DNA of 64,000 nt from Acridotheres tristis (Eukaryota; Chordata; Aves; Passeriformes; Sturnidae): assembly GCA_037013685.1 (NCBI GenBank), contig CM072886.1, positions 61,434,933 to 61,498,932 on the forward strand, read 5' to 3'. The position numbers and the translations under genes are program-made. A model generated the notes under the pieces. The model was given only the letters and a program-made list of their open reading frames with translations. It had not been told where the DNA came from and did no database searches. Below are positions 1 to 12,600 of the stretch, in pieces (the stretch's first letter is position 1; each line of letters starts with the position of its first letter).

Positions 1-3000
1 ACTTAAACTTATACTCTATTATGAATTCTTCTTGAATTTATTTAAACAACTAGTTGTCAATTAAAAAAGGATTTATAATATTCTGTTCCTGGAGACTCTT
101 CACTTCATTCCTCTGGCAGCCTCTTGTTACAGTTTCAAAACCAACCCTTAGTTGCTGTGAACTTTTTTGTGGATTTTTAACTTCACGTGACAACAAGACC
201 AAGTGAGATGTTGGTTTGAATTATCACCTCACACCTTTATGAAGCTCACAAGATCAGGAAATTCCGTGAACTGAGTTCTGTTTGCAGCTCTGCCAGAAAA
301 AATGCAGCTCAAGTTTCGTTATATGTGTTCACAGCCTGATAAGTCATTATGGGCCAGGGATAACATAAAATAAAACCACAAAGTGATAAACAGTGGAGTA
401 ATATAAGTAATTCTCAAGCAGAAGAAATGTGATATATCAAGAGTAAGACCAGCCTAACGAAAGATCCCCAATAATGGAAGTGACCTGTGAGCTGGACTAT
501 AAGCTCCACACATCTGTGCTCTTCAGAAGTGCAGGAGGGGCCTAGGATCAGCTCCAGTTTCTTGACTCCCAGGTTAACCCACATCATGTGCACAGACAAA
601 CCACAGAGGGAAATGAGCCAGGCAACTCTGCAGCGATCCTTCTGGCTGATATATGAGCTGGAGGAGTAGCCATTGAGCAGAGCTGAGTGACAATTGTTTT
701 GTTGGTCCCGTTGGAATTGCTGTCATATTTAATATTTATCCCACCTCATAAAGGAATGGGAAAAAACCAAATCAACAAGCGAAAATTTGAGGATGGGAAA
801 AAGGCAAAGCGATAAGTCAGATTTGCTGAATCAAAATGCTTGGGAGAGTTCCAAGTGTTTCCCCTAAAGTATTACAAATGGACAAATTTGTTTTACTGTA
901 AATTAATTTGGAATGTGAAATGGGAAGGCATTTCCAAATTGGAGAAGTAATTTTCAACTTAGCCTTTAAATGAGGCATGTGGTGGTTAAAAAAAAAAATC
1001 TACAACTTTATTCTGTTTTGCCTACGATAAGGAGAATTCAGTCCTTGCAATAAGGAGGAATTCAACTGTGTATTTGGGATAGACTTGATCTTTTCCTGTA
1101 TCCAGACAATTTTTCAAAGAATTTCCAGTGTCAAACACCTTTCAAGAGGTCTTGAAGCCATTGCAGTCTGCTGTCCCTTCACTTGCAGCATCCTGCCCTT
1201 TCCTTTCCCATGGCAACGTGGGCCAAATGGGAACTTTCCGTGGGCCATGTACAGCACTCTGAAGATGAGCCTTTGTGGCTAGCACTGCAGGATGTTGTCA
1301 AACCCATGGAGACTGGCCCCTACACAGCTGTCTCTCCCACCTGAGAATGGCTGCGTTTGCAAAAATTGCTGCAGGGAGCAGCTTGTGGGCACCGAGAAGG
1401 GAAGAGGTGCCCTCTGATTGAAAGAGGATGGACTGTCCTGAGACCAGGGTAGGTCTTTGTGCCTGCAGATATCAGATAACGTCTTTCACATGATTTGGAA
1501 ACAAAGAAACAAGACATTCAGATTATAGGGCAATATCCAACCATTTGCATGTGTGTAGGAGACAAGAAAAGCTGGAAATTCCTTATTCCTAACAAAAGAT
1601 TTCACTATTCCTGTGGTGAGAGTATAGAGAGACCCAACCCTGTGGGAGATACTGACTGTGAAAGTACCCTGAAAAGCACAACAGCTGTCCTTGCAGTGGA
1701 CCATGGGGCTGCACTGCAGCCAGCATCCCACATGGCTGGCCATTTCCATCCCACAGCACTTCCCCAAGCATGCCACCAGATGCAACAGCAACATGCCCTC
1801 CTGCAACCTGGCATGTGTCACAAGATGGTGAGAGGCCTTTGTGCAGCCCCAGTCTGTCTTCAGCTGTTATAATCCAGAGCAAAACGTGCACAGCAGCATT
1901 AATGTCAAGTTAAAATAAATCAAAATCGTCATCGTTTTCATCCTGCCTGGCTCATGGTAACAGCAACAAACTAACAAGTACTAACCCCAGAGATGTGAAC
2001 ATTTTGTTGTTAGCACCAGTGGTGATTTATAAAGAAACAAGCAAGATGTTGCTTGTGCTGGGAAGACTCAGGGCAGGAACAGGAGATAAAACACATCAGT
2101 GTTTATCCAGTGCCACAGGAAGGGGTTGAAGGGGGAAGAAGATATTTTTGCATCCTGGTCATGCGAAAGGCAAATTTCACATGGATTTTCAGGCAGACTC
2201 ATAAATCAGTCCATGTTCCCTCTAAAAGTTCATGGTCTTTCACAAACCTCCCAGTGAACCGGAGCTGAGCTTAGGGACTGTAAAGAAACGTGAAGCCAAG
2301 CAAGTTTCAACAAAATTTAAATTTTGCTGTGAATATTTTCTCAGGTCTAACTAGTTTGTTTAGGAGTTTAGGCAAGTATAACCGTGTCTTTCAGGAGTAA
2401 AAAAAAAAAAAATGTTCTGAGAAATCAAATACACCACACAAAAAATAACTTCAAAAATCTTTGCAAAAGTCTAAATTGTTCTCTGCTCTGTGTTCATTGT
2501 ATCATTTTCAAAGGTTTCAGTTAAGGTATGGATTCAGCTTTCATTTCAACATTTGATTTTTATTTGTTCATGATTTTTCCACCCCAGGAAACTCAGTGTG
2601 CTGATCTTAGTTGTGGCATGGGCTGCTTGCTTTTGTTCAGGAAGGCATAATGGTTTCAGAGCCATGTTAATAAAGCAGTCAGAGGAAAATCTTCTCTTTC
2701 CTAGTTGCAAAATAAAAATAAAATTATAACCTCACCTCGAGAGAACAATTTAAATATGTTAGATCTTGTAAAAATATTGTTATGCTTTCTGTGTTTGCCA
2801 GTGCCCACCTCATCCTTCTGGTCTTACAGTGGGAGTGCTTTGAAGTAGGAGCTGATTTAAGGGTTAAACTCCTTGGTGCTTAAAACACAAAAACACAGTT
2901 TGTGCCCACATCTGAACTTGCAGGGTGGATCGCCATTAGGCTGCAGTTCCAGCAGCATTTACCTGGGCAGGTCTGCAATGCCAGCACAGATGTGCCCAGG

Positions 3001-3490
3001 TGCAGCCCCACTGCACTGCTGGCCCCACTGCATGGGGGCAGGCTGCAGCCTGCCTCCCTGGTGCAGCTGCAGTGCCTTTGGGGGCTTTGGGGTAAACCTC
3101 AAGGCCAAAAGTTAGTGAAGGGCAGGGAGCCACGTGTGTTTGCAGCTCTGGCATGCCCAGTGCTGTGGTCAGTGCAGTGGGATCACAGGTCCAGCTGCCT
3201 GCCTCATCCCTGGCTTCCTTGCAGCCCCAGCACTGAGGAAGCTTGTAGATCTAATATTGAAAGCCGTATCATAATGAGAAAATATTTTCCTCCTTTAGCA
3301 AAGCACTGACCTTACCACCAACATCCCAAACACACAGCCCTGGTGCCGAGGTGCACACCAGGTTCCAGCTCTGCCGGATGCTGAGCAGGGCATATCGGGA
3401 CAGAGAGGCAAGGGAAATGGGTGATGCACACCCTGTGCTCCTTCACCTGCTGGGACTCGCCAGCCCAGGCTTTCCTCCCAGCCATCCTCC
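1..3490. other. Noncoding AT-rich stretch, no gene seen
   Basis: No reading frame here looks like a gene. The frames are under about 135 codons, overlap on both strands and match no family I know. The DNA is AT-rich and CpG-poor, apart from a more GC-rich piece at about 2900-3240 where stops are rarer and shadow frames pile up. A run of 15 A lies at 2399-2413. I saw no mobile element, tRNA or splice-site series. A single short exon cannot be excluded by eye. Confidence 0.6.
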
Positions 3491-3499
3491 CACACCACA

Positions 3500-3980
3500 T
3501 CCCTTTGGGCGCCAGATGAGGATGGGGAGGGAGGCGGCCCTCGGCCCCGCTCTCCCGGCGTCTCTGCTGAGATGGTGTTTTCGCCCGCTCAGTGCGATGA
3601 TGGGTGGGTTTCCCCACACCTCCCGCAAAAGTTGTTTTTGCAAAGGCTGCTTTTATTAGCCCAGCCTTTAAAAGCAGAAGTTATCAGGGCATAAATCATC
3701 CTGTGACTTGTCGAGATGCCTGCGAGAGGAGATAAAGGCAAGACAGTTTGACAAACGTTGGCAGAGGGAGGAGGAGGAGGGGGAAGGAGGGAAGGGGGAG
3801 CGAAGGAGGGAGCCAGGGCGCCGGCCGATTATGTCATAGGTCAACCGAAAGGATGCAAAAAAAGATCGAGAAGTTGTTTCCAAACTTTCTGAGGCTGGCT
3901 CTGACTGCACGTACCCACTGCAGAGCTGGGTGTAATAAATACCGCGCTCACAGAGAGCATTACATCACGTACAGGGAAAA
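3500..3980. promoter_or_regulatory. CpG-rich patch, candidate regulatory element
   Basis: CpG dinucleotides, rare in the flanks, become frequent here: I count about 23 in about 470 bases, with about 10 of them in 3505-3630. By hand count this is near the usual CpG-island threshold (observed/expected about 0.6-0.7). The patch holds the polypurine tract at 3763-3812. Beyond that tract are nuclear-receptor-type half-site sequence (AGGTCA, 3837-3842) and ATF/CRE-like sequence (TACATCACGTA, about 3961-3971). GATA-like sequence (AGTTATCAGG) lies near 3680. No gene starts here that I can recognise. It may be a distal enhancer, an unannotated promoter, or a local GC-rich relic. Confidence 0.35.
3763..3812 (+). 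repeat. Polypurine GA-rich tract with G-runs
   Basis: The plus strand is all purine from 3763 to 3812 except one C at 3801. G-runs of three or more occur at 3779-3783, 3789-3791, 3794-3798 and 3808-3810. The first three are spaced closely enough for a quadruplex and the fourth is about nine bases further on. Such tracts can form triplex (H-DNA) or imperfect G4 structure. They are also common as neutral low-complexity sequence beside CpG-rich DNA. Confidence 0.75.
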
Positions 3981-6900
3981 GCCAGCAGATGAACTCACAC
4001 CATAAAACCTTGACTTGGTATCCAGCCAAGCTCAAGCAGACAACCCAGTTATTACGGAGCTGACAGAGCTCTGCACGTTGCTGTTGTTCACCCTTCCACT
4101 TCCTGCCACCTCCTCCAGCACAGCCAGCACTTCCTCAGTGTCCCTCTGTCCCCCTCTAGTCCATCCCGGGCACCCATAGCCAGCCACACAGGGCAAAACA
4201 GCAACAGTAAACCAAACACTTGGCAGATTTTAAATACCAGTTTTAAAATGCTCCTCTATTTCCAGCACACTTTCCTCACAGCAGCTCCAGTTTTGTTTTC
4301 TAGTTTTCCTAGTGAATTTGTCAACCTTTAACAGCTCTAAAAGACAGATCAAAATTCATAGGCAGAGAGGGTCTGATTCTCTTTTACATTAGGGCTTTCA
4401 TATCTGTTGGGCAGCACTGAGAGTCGTAAAGAGGGGCTAAATTTCATTTAGCACACGAAATCCCCTTTACAGCAAAAAGAGGGTTGAGAGTTAAGTCCAT
4501 ACCTGGTGTTCCTCTATGGAATTTCCCAATAGATAATAGGGGAAATGCTGGGACATACTGTAACAGGGAAAACTGGAGTGGGACTCAGATCCCAACAACC
4601 CAGTCCCTCTTTTCAGAGGCCTTGGGAAGGAGGAGAGGCACAGCAGCCCTTCCCACTACCTGGCCCATCAGCCCAGATTGCTGCCAGCTAACCTCAGCCC
4701 CACCATAGGGCTGCAAGCACTGCAGCTTTTAGCCTGATTCAGCCTCAACATCTTATGGTGCTGTGACATGGCTTTCTCCAGGGGTCTTCTCAAAGCAAAT
4801 GAAATATTGGGCTCAGGATGAGCCAAACTCGCCTGCTGGGGCCTTTTCTGTCTAATGTCTTCATTCTGTCAAAATTATACTTGATCGGGTTTCGTTATTG
4901 TTGTTTTTAACTTTCACCTCTGCCTCAGCAATTCCATCTGGTAGGTCATATTCCTCTCTCTGATTGCTTTTTGGATAAAAACATGCTCACTGGGGCCTGC
5001 TTGGAATTAGTTTTTCTTTTTATTTCCACTAGCTGCTCAGCTCAACCCCATAGTTTCCCTGAGTTAACCGAGATGGGGTCAACCCACCTTTGCCTTCCTG
5101 GCACATGCATTGAAGTACTGATTCCCACATGTTACAACAACCCCATTCCATTTCTAACAGTCTCCAAGGGGGAGTCATTTACAGGGACTTGAACTGAAAA
5201 GCACAAGTTTCATATCATCTTCTTGTGTGTGCACTAGTGCAGATATTAAATCAGCTACGATAGGAGGAAAAAAAATACTGTCTTGGCTATGTCCCCAGGA
5301 CATTCTTAGAAGACTGATGATGTACATCTGCCTTAATGTCTGGGCTTGAAATAATTAAAGACCACTATTCTTTCCCTTCCATTAATTTCATTGAGTATCA
5401 GGAAACACTTTTTTTTTATTTATAATTTTATGCCTGCCTTGTAAGAACACCATCCCAAATAACCTCATTTCTACCTACCATAATTATAGCAGCTTGACCA
5501 CTAAGGTATAACGAGAGGCTGAAACACTACTGGCTACTGCACCACTGCTATTTACACTCGCTGGCACTGTTACGCTACGCCAGGGTGGAATAAAAGATTT
5601 CCCATCCTGACTGCAAAAAAAGCTCCTCTTTAAGGTTACATCACTGGCTTGCTCTTCATGTGCTTGCAACATTCAAAGGTCTGGAGCCTTTCCAGAGGGT
5701 GTACAGGCAGGGCAGCAATGCAAACTCTCCTTCAGTCATAAAGATGAAGACAAACTGGCTTGAAGAAAGGAGGACGTGGGCAACAAACCAGTTAAACAAC
5801 CAGTCCGCCAGTGGGTGGGTTACCTGCAGATGATAACCATAGTAGCTTCTTAGAGCTTTTAAAAAAGCAGAGGAAAACAAAACAAAGCAGATGTTTTAAA
5901 GATGTTTTCAGCTAGTCAGCTGGTGTGTGACAACCGTGTGTCACAGTAGCAGACCCCAGGGAGCCTCTCCCCTGTATGAGAGAGGGAACAACAGCTAGTG
6001 GGACCTGTGCAGCTCTGCATCTCCCTGTGTGATCTGGGGCCAAGCAATGCACTGGCAAAATTACTGGGCAATAGGCCTGGACCCCAGCTGAGGTTTAAAG
6101 GTATTCTTGTGGAGATCCTAAAAAGATCCCTTTTCTGGTGGGAAATGAGAGAAAAGAGCAGTTTCTCTCTGATCTCTTCTGCTTCTCACCTTGCATTTCT
6201 TTCCTCTCCTCAGTCTTCTCTGTCATGGGTATTCCTATAGATACCACAGGGATGAAGGAACTAATGCTCTCTGTGGTCTCAAAGGCTGGGAAGGAAGACT
6301 GACCCTCAAACTGAGATGCTGCCTTGGAGAAACAGCAGCATGCCCGTTCAGACACTTAAAACCTTCTAACTGAAAAATATTAACTCTTCTAGACAGGATG
6401 CTAGGTAAAAGTAAAATTTTTTTTCAAGCAATAACCTGAAAAATAGCAATTCCCAACCCATTTTTTATTTTGCCTAACTTTTCTTTCCTTGCTTGTACAT
6501 GTCAATATTTACAAGCTCTACCACTTCTTGGATTATTTATTTTCCCTGGTCTATTTCACTGAGTGAAAAATCTCTCCAGCTCAGGACTTGACAGTTTGTT
6601 GCTGATATCCATCTTTATTAACTTCACTGCTGCAAAACCCCAACAACAACCATATATAGTCATAAAAAACCCCCACCTCAATCAGGATGATGCTTAAATC
6701 AGGGAGCAGGGAGAGAAGGCAAGGCAGAATTCTCCAAAAATAGCCAGTGGTTTTCACACATTCATTTTCGTATGGGTATCACTGAAAGCCACTTCTCCCT
6801 TCACTTCATTAGCAGTCAGTAAACTCACTGACAATCAGCAAGAGAGCTGCTGTCGCCACACCTTGGGGGATGGCAAACAGGGTGGCTTTTCTCACCTCCC

Positions 6901-9179
6901 TGCATCGCACCTTTTTCTGCTGAGGGGCAGGACCGAAAGGGCTCAGATCTACCAGGCTCCCTCTTGTCAGCCCCAGTGAGCTCTGAAACGCCAGAGCTGG
7001 ACAGACAATAACCATCTTTCCAGATCGCTTTTAAATTTGGCCTTTGAATGAAACAATGAACTGCACACTTTTAAAATACTCCCTGTAAAGTGTAATGCAG
7101 GATGATGAAAAAGAGTTTTCCTGTTCATTAAACAGCCTACAGTGCAGGCCCACCTGTATTTCACAGCTCATCCCCACCAAAGGGCACTTCAAGATGATCT
7201 GAGCTTCCCACAAGGTGTTTTCAGCATTCCCCAGGTGGAAATTGTTGCTCTCTAAGAGGAGCTATTGGAACAACAGGCTGTGCTGGTGGGTCTATCCTCT
7301 TCAGCTCAACCTCCACCAGCTTGGCTCAAGCAGAGGATTTCGCAGAGCCTTGCTGCCTTTGCACCAAAATGAATCAGAGCCCACCCCCATACTACATCTG
7401 CCACTCAAAACGTGGGCAGAACAATCTTTAATCAATCTGGCTTGATCAAGTCCATCCTTTCACATTTTCCCTGTGTTTTCAGAGCCAGAGCACAAGCAAG
7501 ACAGTCTGGCATGCACAGACCTCTTTAGGCTGGCTCTTTTCATCTCTCTGTCCAGACTTTACAGAGTAATCTAAAAATAAACAAAGCCTCTAGCCCTGAT
7601 AGTGGCAAAGATAACCTTCTTGCCCCCAGCTCACAGGGGTGGGTGCAGCTGGGCAGACAGAGAGGTCAGGGGAGGTGGAGGGGAGCTGGTTGCAATCTGC
7701 AGACACCCACTCACAATCTCCTCAAGACCCAGTGGGTCACATAGCAGGGACCTGCCAAGCCCATAGTGCCACCAAGCACTGCATGCCATTAAAGAGTGGC
7801 ATCAAACCATTCAGCTGCCTTGATATGAACGGGACTCAAAGACCTGTCTAATCCTAACAGGAGAGACCACCAGATGGTCAGCAAGCTGGGAGGCTGTAAC
7901 ACGCTCACAGAAGCAGCATGGTAGTTTGCTAGCACAGGTCAGCCTTGTGAAAGCAAGCGCTCATTTCTCAGTGTGGGCACACCTGAGAGAGGGTTTGATT
8001 AAACCAGCTGGCATCCCATTCAGTCTTGACTTACTGCTGCATATTTTCTCTCTTGCCCACTTTTACTTAAGCTTATTTGAAAGCAGATGCCTGTCTGGGT
8101 AGACAAAACTTTTCTATGAGTTCCTGTATTATCCTTTCTTAGCAGCACTGTTTGCACTGTGAGGGACAAAAAGCCAAAGGCTCTGGCTTGCACCTCAGCA
8201 GCATGGCTCATGCAGACTGACAGGTCATAGCACAATGTATGTGTTTCCAAGTTTGGCAGACATTCACTCCAAAGGGGTTTCCAAATTTCCTCTCTAGCCT
8301 CCTGTGACAGCCTTGGATTAATTTTGTCTGGAACAGAAGATTTATTGCCTTTGAGTCATTGTGGTTCACTTATCTGCTCTACATCTTGAACCCAAAGTTC
8401 AGGTGGCATTTATCTATCACCCTTCTTATCAATTCACTGTGGGAATACCTTCCTGAGACCCTACATCTTTCCACTGACTGCCCATTGCTTCTTATCTGCT
8501 TTCTCTTTCAGCTGAAGCAATCCTACCAGAGAGCCCTTTCAAAAGAATGACTGAGGCTATGTTGGCTGTAGGAGGTTAACAGTATGGGTGGTGAGATTCA
8601 CAGCATTCCCAGTGCTTCCTCTGAGCATTTCAGGCATCCTAGAGCCAAAATATCAGAACAAAAACTTCCAAGCTTTCAAATAAAATCAGCTTGATACCCA
8701 AGGGCCTGACTTCCCCAGTGGCTTTAGCTCTGGTTTACAGCCAAAGTTTAGAAAAATCTGTTTTCCACTTCCCATTCAGACGCAGCTGAAATCCCACCAG
8801 CACGGTCGATCCTGGGAGCAGGCTGTGTCTCCACGCCCTGGGACCTGGCACCAGCCCAGATGGCAGGAGCGCTGTGAGAGAGGTTGTTCTTGTGCAGTTC
8901 TCATCACTTTGGGCAGAGGTTAGTTCACGGGACTTGGCATCTTTAGATCCCAGTCCAGGCAATTCAACTCAGACTTAAATCTGTTGCCTAAACCCATTTT
9001 GGATCCAATTGTAAATGTCTCTGGACAGCCCTGGAGAGCGTGGGAGATTTTATCCTTTCTCCCTGAGTAAAGCTACTCCAAACATTGCGTTGTCAGGTAG
9101 CCCACATGTTTGTTTATTTTCCTGCTCGCTTCTTCAGACCTGTTCTGATTAATTTCTTGATGGATAGTTACGCCTGGCT
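3981..9179. other. Noncoding stretch, no gene seen
   Basis: About 5.2 kb of ordinary-looking single-copy DNA. Frames are at most about 90 codons, scattered on both strands and without recognisable domains. I saw no CR1, MIR, LTR or tRNA. T-runs occur near 5410 and 6418-6424. Nothing here supports a gene call. Confidence 0.55.
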
Positions 9180-9545
9180 TCAGTGACAGATCCTTCCCAC
9201 CAGCAGCGCCGTTTGGGGACACCCATAAGCTGCTCAGTGGGATGCGTGACTGCAGGAGGGGGAGGAAGGCAGCGACCTGAAGCTCGTCCTCCTTCGAGGC
9301 TGTCAAGGCAGCGTGCGACTGCGGAGGAATTTTCCGAGGAGCTGGGAAGTGTCCTCACGCTCCGGCAAGGAGTCATCTCGGCAGCAGCAGGGGGAGGACG
9401 GGCTGTGTGTGAGTCAGAGCTGCGCCGAGCGGAGCTGCTGCATCCCGGACACGGGACCCTGCCTGGGGACAGCCCCGCTCACAGCCACGGCACGCACAAA
9501 TCAGGGCGCTCGCAGGGGCTGAGGATGCAGCGGGGCGTGCTAGCT
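9180..9545. promoter_or_regulatory. CpG-island-like block
   Basis: By hand count this block of about 365 bases holds about 26 CpG at roughly 62% GC, giving an observed/expected ratio near 0.75. That meets the usual CpG-island rule (over 200 bases, over 50% GC, ratio over 0.6) and stands out sharply from its CpG-poor flanks. In birds such islands usually mark promoters or first exons. A donor-like GTGAGT lies at about 9408-9413 on the plus strand. A 143-codon open frame (9183-9614, plus) crosses the block but has no recognisable domain, and open frames are expected in GC-rich DNA. I read it as a candidate promoter or first exon of an unidentified transcript, or an unmethylated distal element, not as a CDS. 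Confidence 0.5.
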
Positions 9546-9603
9546 TATTATTTTAAGCAGAGGGTTTATTTTGGGAGCTCGGTGTTTAATTTCCCATCCT
9601 TTA

Positions 9604-9618
9604 TGACTCATTAAGTCA
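9604..9618. promoter_or_regulatory. AP-1-like site with inverted half-site
   Basis: TGACTCATTAAGTCA contains a consensus AP-1 heptamer (TGACTCA) followed by an inverted TGACT half (AGTCA), as in extended bZIP/Maf-type sites. It sits about 60 bases beyond the CpG-rich block, in AT-rich DNA that looks more patterned than the flanks. A single motif match is weak evidence of function. Confidence 0.25.
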
Positions 9619-12600
9619 GGTGAGCCACCTCTATTATTTACTTGTACCTTTATGTTTCAAGGGCAGATCCTAAATTGATATTTCTATCAGTTGAGTTCCT
9701 TCTGAGGCCAAGCTCTCTCATTTATCTGCCTGCTTAGCTAGGGATTTATCTTGTGTTCATATGTATGCCTCCTCCTAAACAGCAGGTTTCTGGGAATTTG
9801 CTTCACAGCCAACATCTAGCTCCTGTGTTCTGTGCTTGTTTATAACTATTGGTGCACTAATAGAAAAGAAAACTTCCACAAATCTTGATTAGCATCTTTG
9901 TTTAAAAAAACACAACTAGAAAAGGAAATAAAAAAAGAATAGTAAAAATATAGTGAAGCCTGGGGAGTGGAAATGTTGCCATGTGGCAAAAAGAGACATT
10001 GCCCATGCACTGAACAGGGGAGAAGAGAGAAAACTACTGAACAAATATTTTTTAAAATCTTAAGATGATGACATAATGATGGCCAAATAAGACCAGCTAA
10101 CCCCCACATCAACCTAAACATTTCCTTCCCACAAAATCATTTGAGAGGAAAGAGGGGGCTTCAGAGATGATATCCTCTCCCCATCCCCTCCCCCAGACAC
10201 TTAATCAGAGATTTACAAACCAGTAAATCAAAAGGGACTGTGAAATTCCAGCCAGAGAAACGAGCAGCGAGATTAAGTGGATTAGTCTACTGTACAGGAA
10301 TCCAAGGAATGCAGCCCGCATGTGCTTTTGTTGTGGATTACTCAGCAGCAACATTATGGTTTTACATCTCCCAGAAACATATGGGCATGTGCACTTGTGC
10401 AAACCAACAAGAAACAGCACTCCCCAACATGCTGCTTTGCTGTACCAGCTGTGCTGATTTCAGCAGATGCAGAATTTTCCAGGGAAAGGAGGAGAGTGTT
10501 CAAACACTTTTTTACTGTATTGGTTGAAAATGAAACAGCAAACAAGCTACTCCTACCAGAAACAGGCAGACACATCCATTTAGTTCACTGGCAAAGAATA
10601 GACATCTCCCTCTACCTATTGACCATCCACCTGTTAATGGTCCAGTGAAATCCTGCAGCTCAGACACTGCAAAACTTTTAGGAAAGACGGACTCTGATCA
10701 AAACTCAGTATCTCAGACTGATAATAGTTTTGGTGTTGTTTTAATTGGGTCCAAAAATATACGTGCATTCATATCCTAAGCAGTCTGCCAAAAGGGAGTG
10801 GGCAGAAACACAGGGAAGAAGCAGTAAGTGATGGATAAATGAACAAACTATTACTAGCCAGAGTTAACCGTTTGTATTAGCAGTCAGTAATAAATAATTA
10901 ATATGGCCCTAGGAGATATAAAGCCATGGTATCTCGTGCTTGGCTCTAAATGGAACTCGAGATAACTTACTTTGAACAGTAATGTGTTCACAGTATGTGG
11001 GAATTAACTGCTCAATGTAATAAGTATTATTGAATTTCCCATCTCTGTACAGATAAAGGGCAACTGCCACCAAAAAACATAGTAATAACAGTAACCAAAT
11101 GATAAAAAAGCAAACAAACCTGCTTTTCATTACATCCTTAAAATGTGATAGGTTGAAATAATCTTAAAAGGGCTTAAAAAACAGCAATTAGATATTTCCA
11201 TTTCTGTTTTCCAAGACTGCAGCTGAGAAAACGAAAGAGGCCTAAGTGCCACACTGTGCTAGCCTTGCTAATAACTCTCTGTGAAAAATCTCATTAATTC
11301 AGTCTGGCTCTTCAGATCAGCCGCTAAGACCTTGTATTGTCAGTCATCCTCTGGCCTTTTCAGGATTTCCACAGCCTAACTAGCAGAGTCTCCATGGAAA
11401 CCATGCAGTCATGCTTTGCACATCCCCAGAACTTTTTGTTCCTGACAAAGCTTGAAAAATCACATGCAGCATGGAGAGTTTAACACAGTGAACTAAACCC
11501 TGACCCACACTTATAAATGATAAACCCCAGCATACTAGCTTTATTATAAATGATTTCCTTACAAGATACTTAGCCAAGCTGGCAAAATGCTAAACCAGAC
11601 GACATAGGAGGAACGCAGCTCCAAAGGAGAGGAAACAAACAAACCAAAGCAAAACACAGAGTTTTGGGCTAGTTCCTCCTTTGAATGTGCTGGAAGCACA
11701 CAGGTGTGGAAACAAGCAGAGAGCAGGAATGGGATTTTGAAGTTGCCTTTCCTCAAACCCAGCATCCTCATAGCCCTCCCAGGAGGAGTCAGCTCTCATG
11801 ACTATGCATCACAATGGTGCTGATTCACTTCTCTGGTTGTGTATCCCGGCCAGCAGAGGTGGCAGGAGCTGGTCTCAGCCCTGTGGATGCTTGGTGCCCC
11901 TGACACCCTGCCTGCACCTGGGATAGCCCCAGCACTGCTCACGCCTCCAGTCCTGGAGCAGGTATTTGGATTGACACAGCAAAACTGATACCAAAGGCAG
12001 TACTGATATGGCTCTCAAAATTAGATTCTCTGGCTTGCAAGTGGGAATCAGCAGGCTGAGAGTGCATGCACGTGTCTGATGGAGGGTACAAAGTTGGCAA
12101 CCCACTCAACAGCCTACCTGTTGGCAAGCCTCCCCCCCAGCCTTGATGCTCCCCACTGGGCTCTGCCAGGATGATCAGGCACAGTGGTCAATGGTTGCTG
12201 ACTCTACTCATCTCTACTGATGCATGGAAGGAGCACTCACACCAAACAACATCAGTGCCCAGAATAAAGTATTGATTACAGCCAGCAGGGGTGGGGCAAA
12301 CTGCCAGGCGTTGTCTCCAGAAATGAATCCATGGCCACCCACTGCATGGTCACCACCTGGTTGTCACTTGTTCCTTGGCACTGCAAGATCCCCATGGGAT
12401 TTTCCATCTCTTCTCCCAAGCACTGCTGCTAGTCCATGCTTGGGGAAGCAGTTGCACAAAGATGCTTTACATAGGAGGACCAGCGAAAGCCAGAAAGGTC
12501 ACATGCAGAGAAGGAATCACTGCAGGCCAAACTCACTTTGCCGCAGTAAATTCTCAGCATTGGCGCAGATGAGCAACTGCCTGCTCTGTACAGCGTCTGG

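Noticed and set aside
11850..12300. CTCF-like sites (CCAGCAGAGGTGGCAG near 11851 and CCAGCAGGGGTGGGGC near 12281)
   Set aside because: Both break the spacing of the core GGC in the consensus, so they are not convincing without a matrix score.
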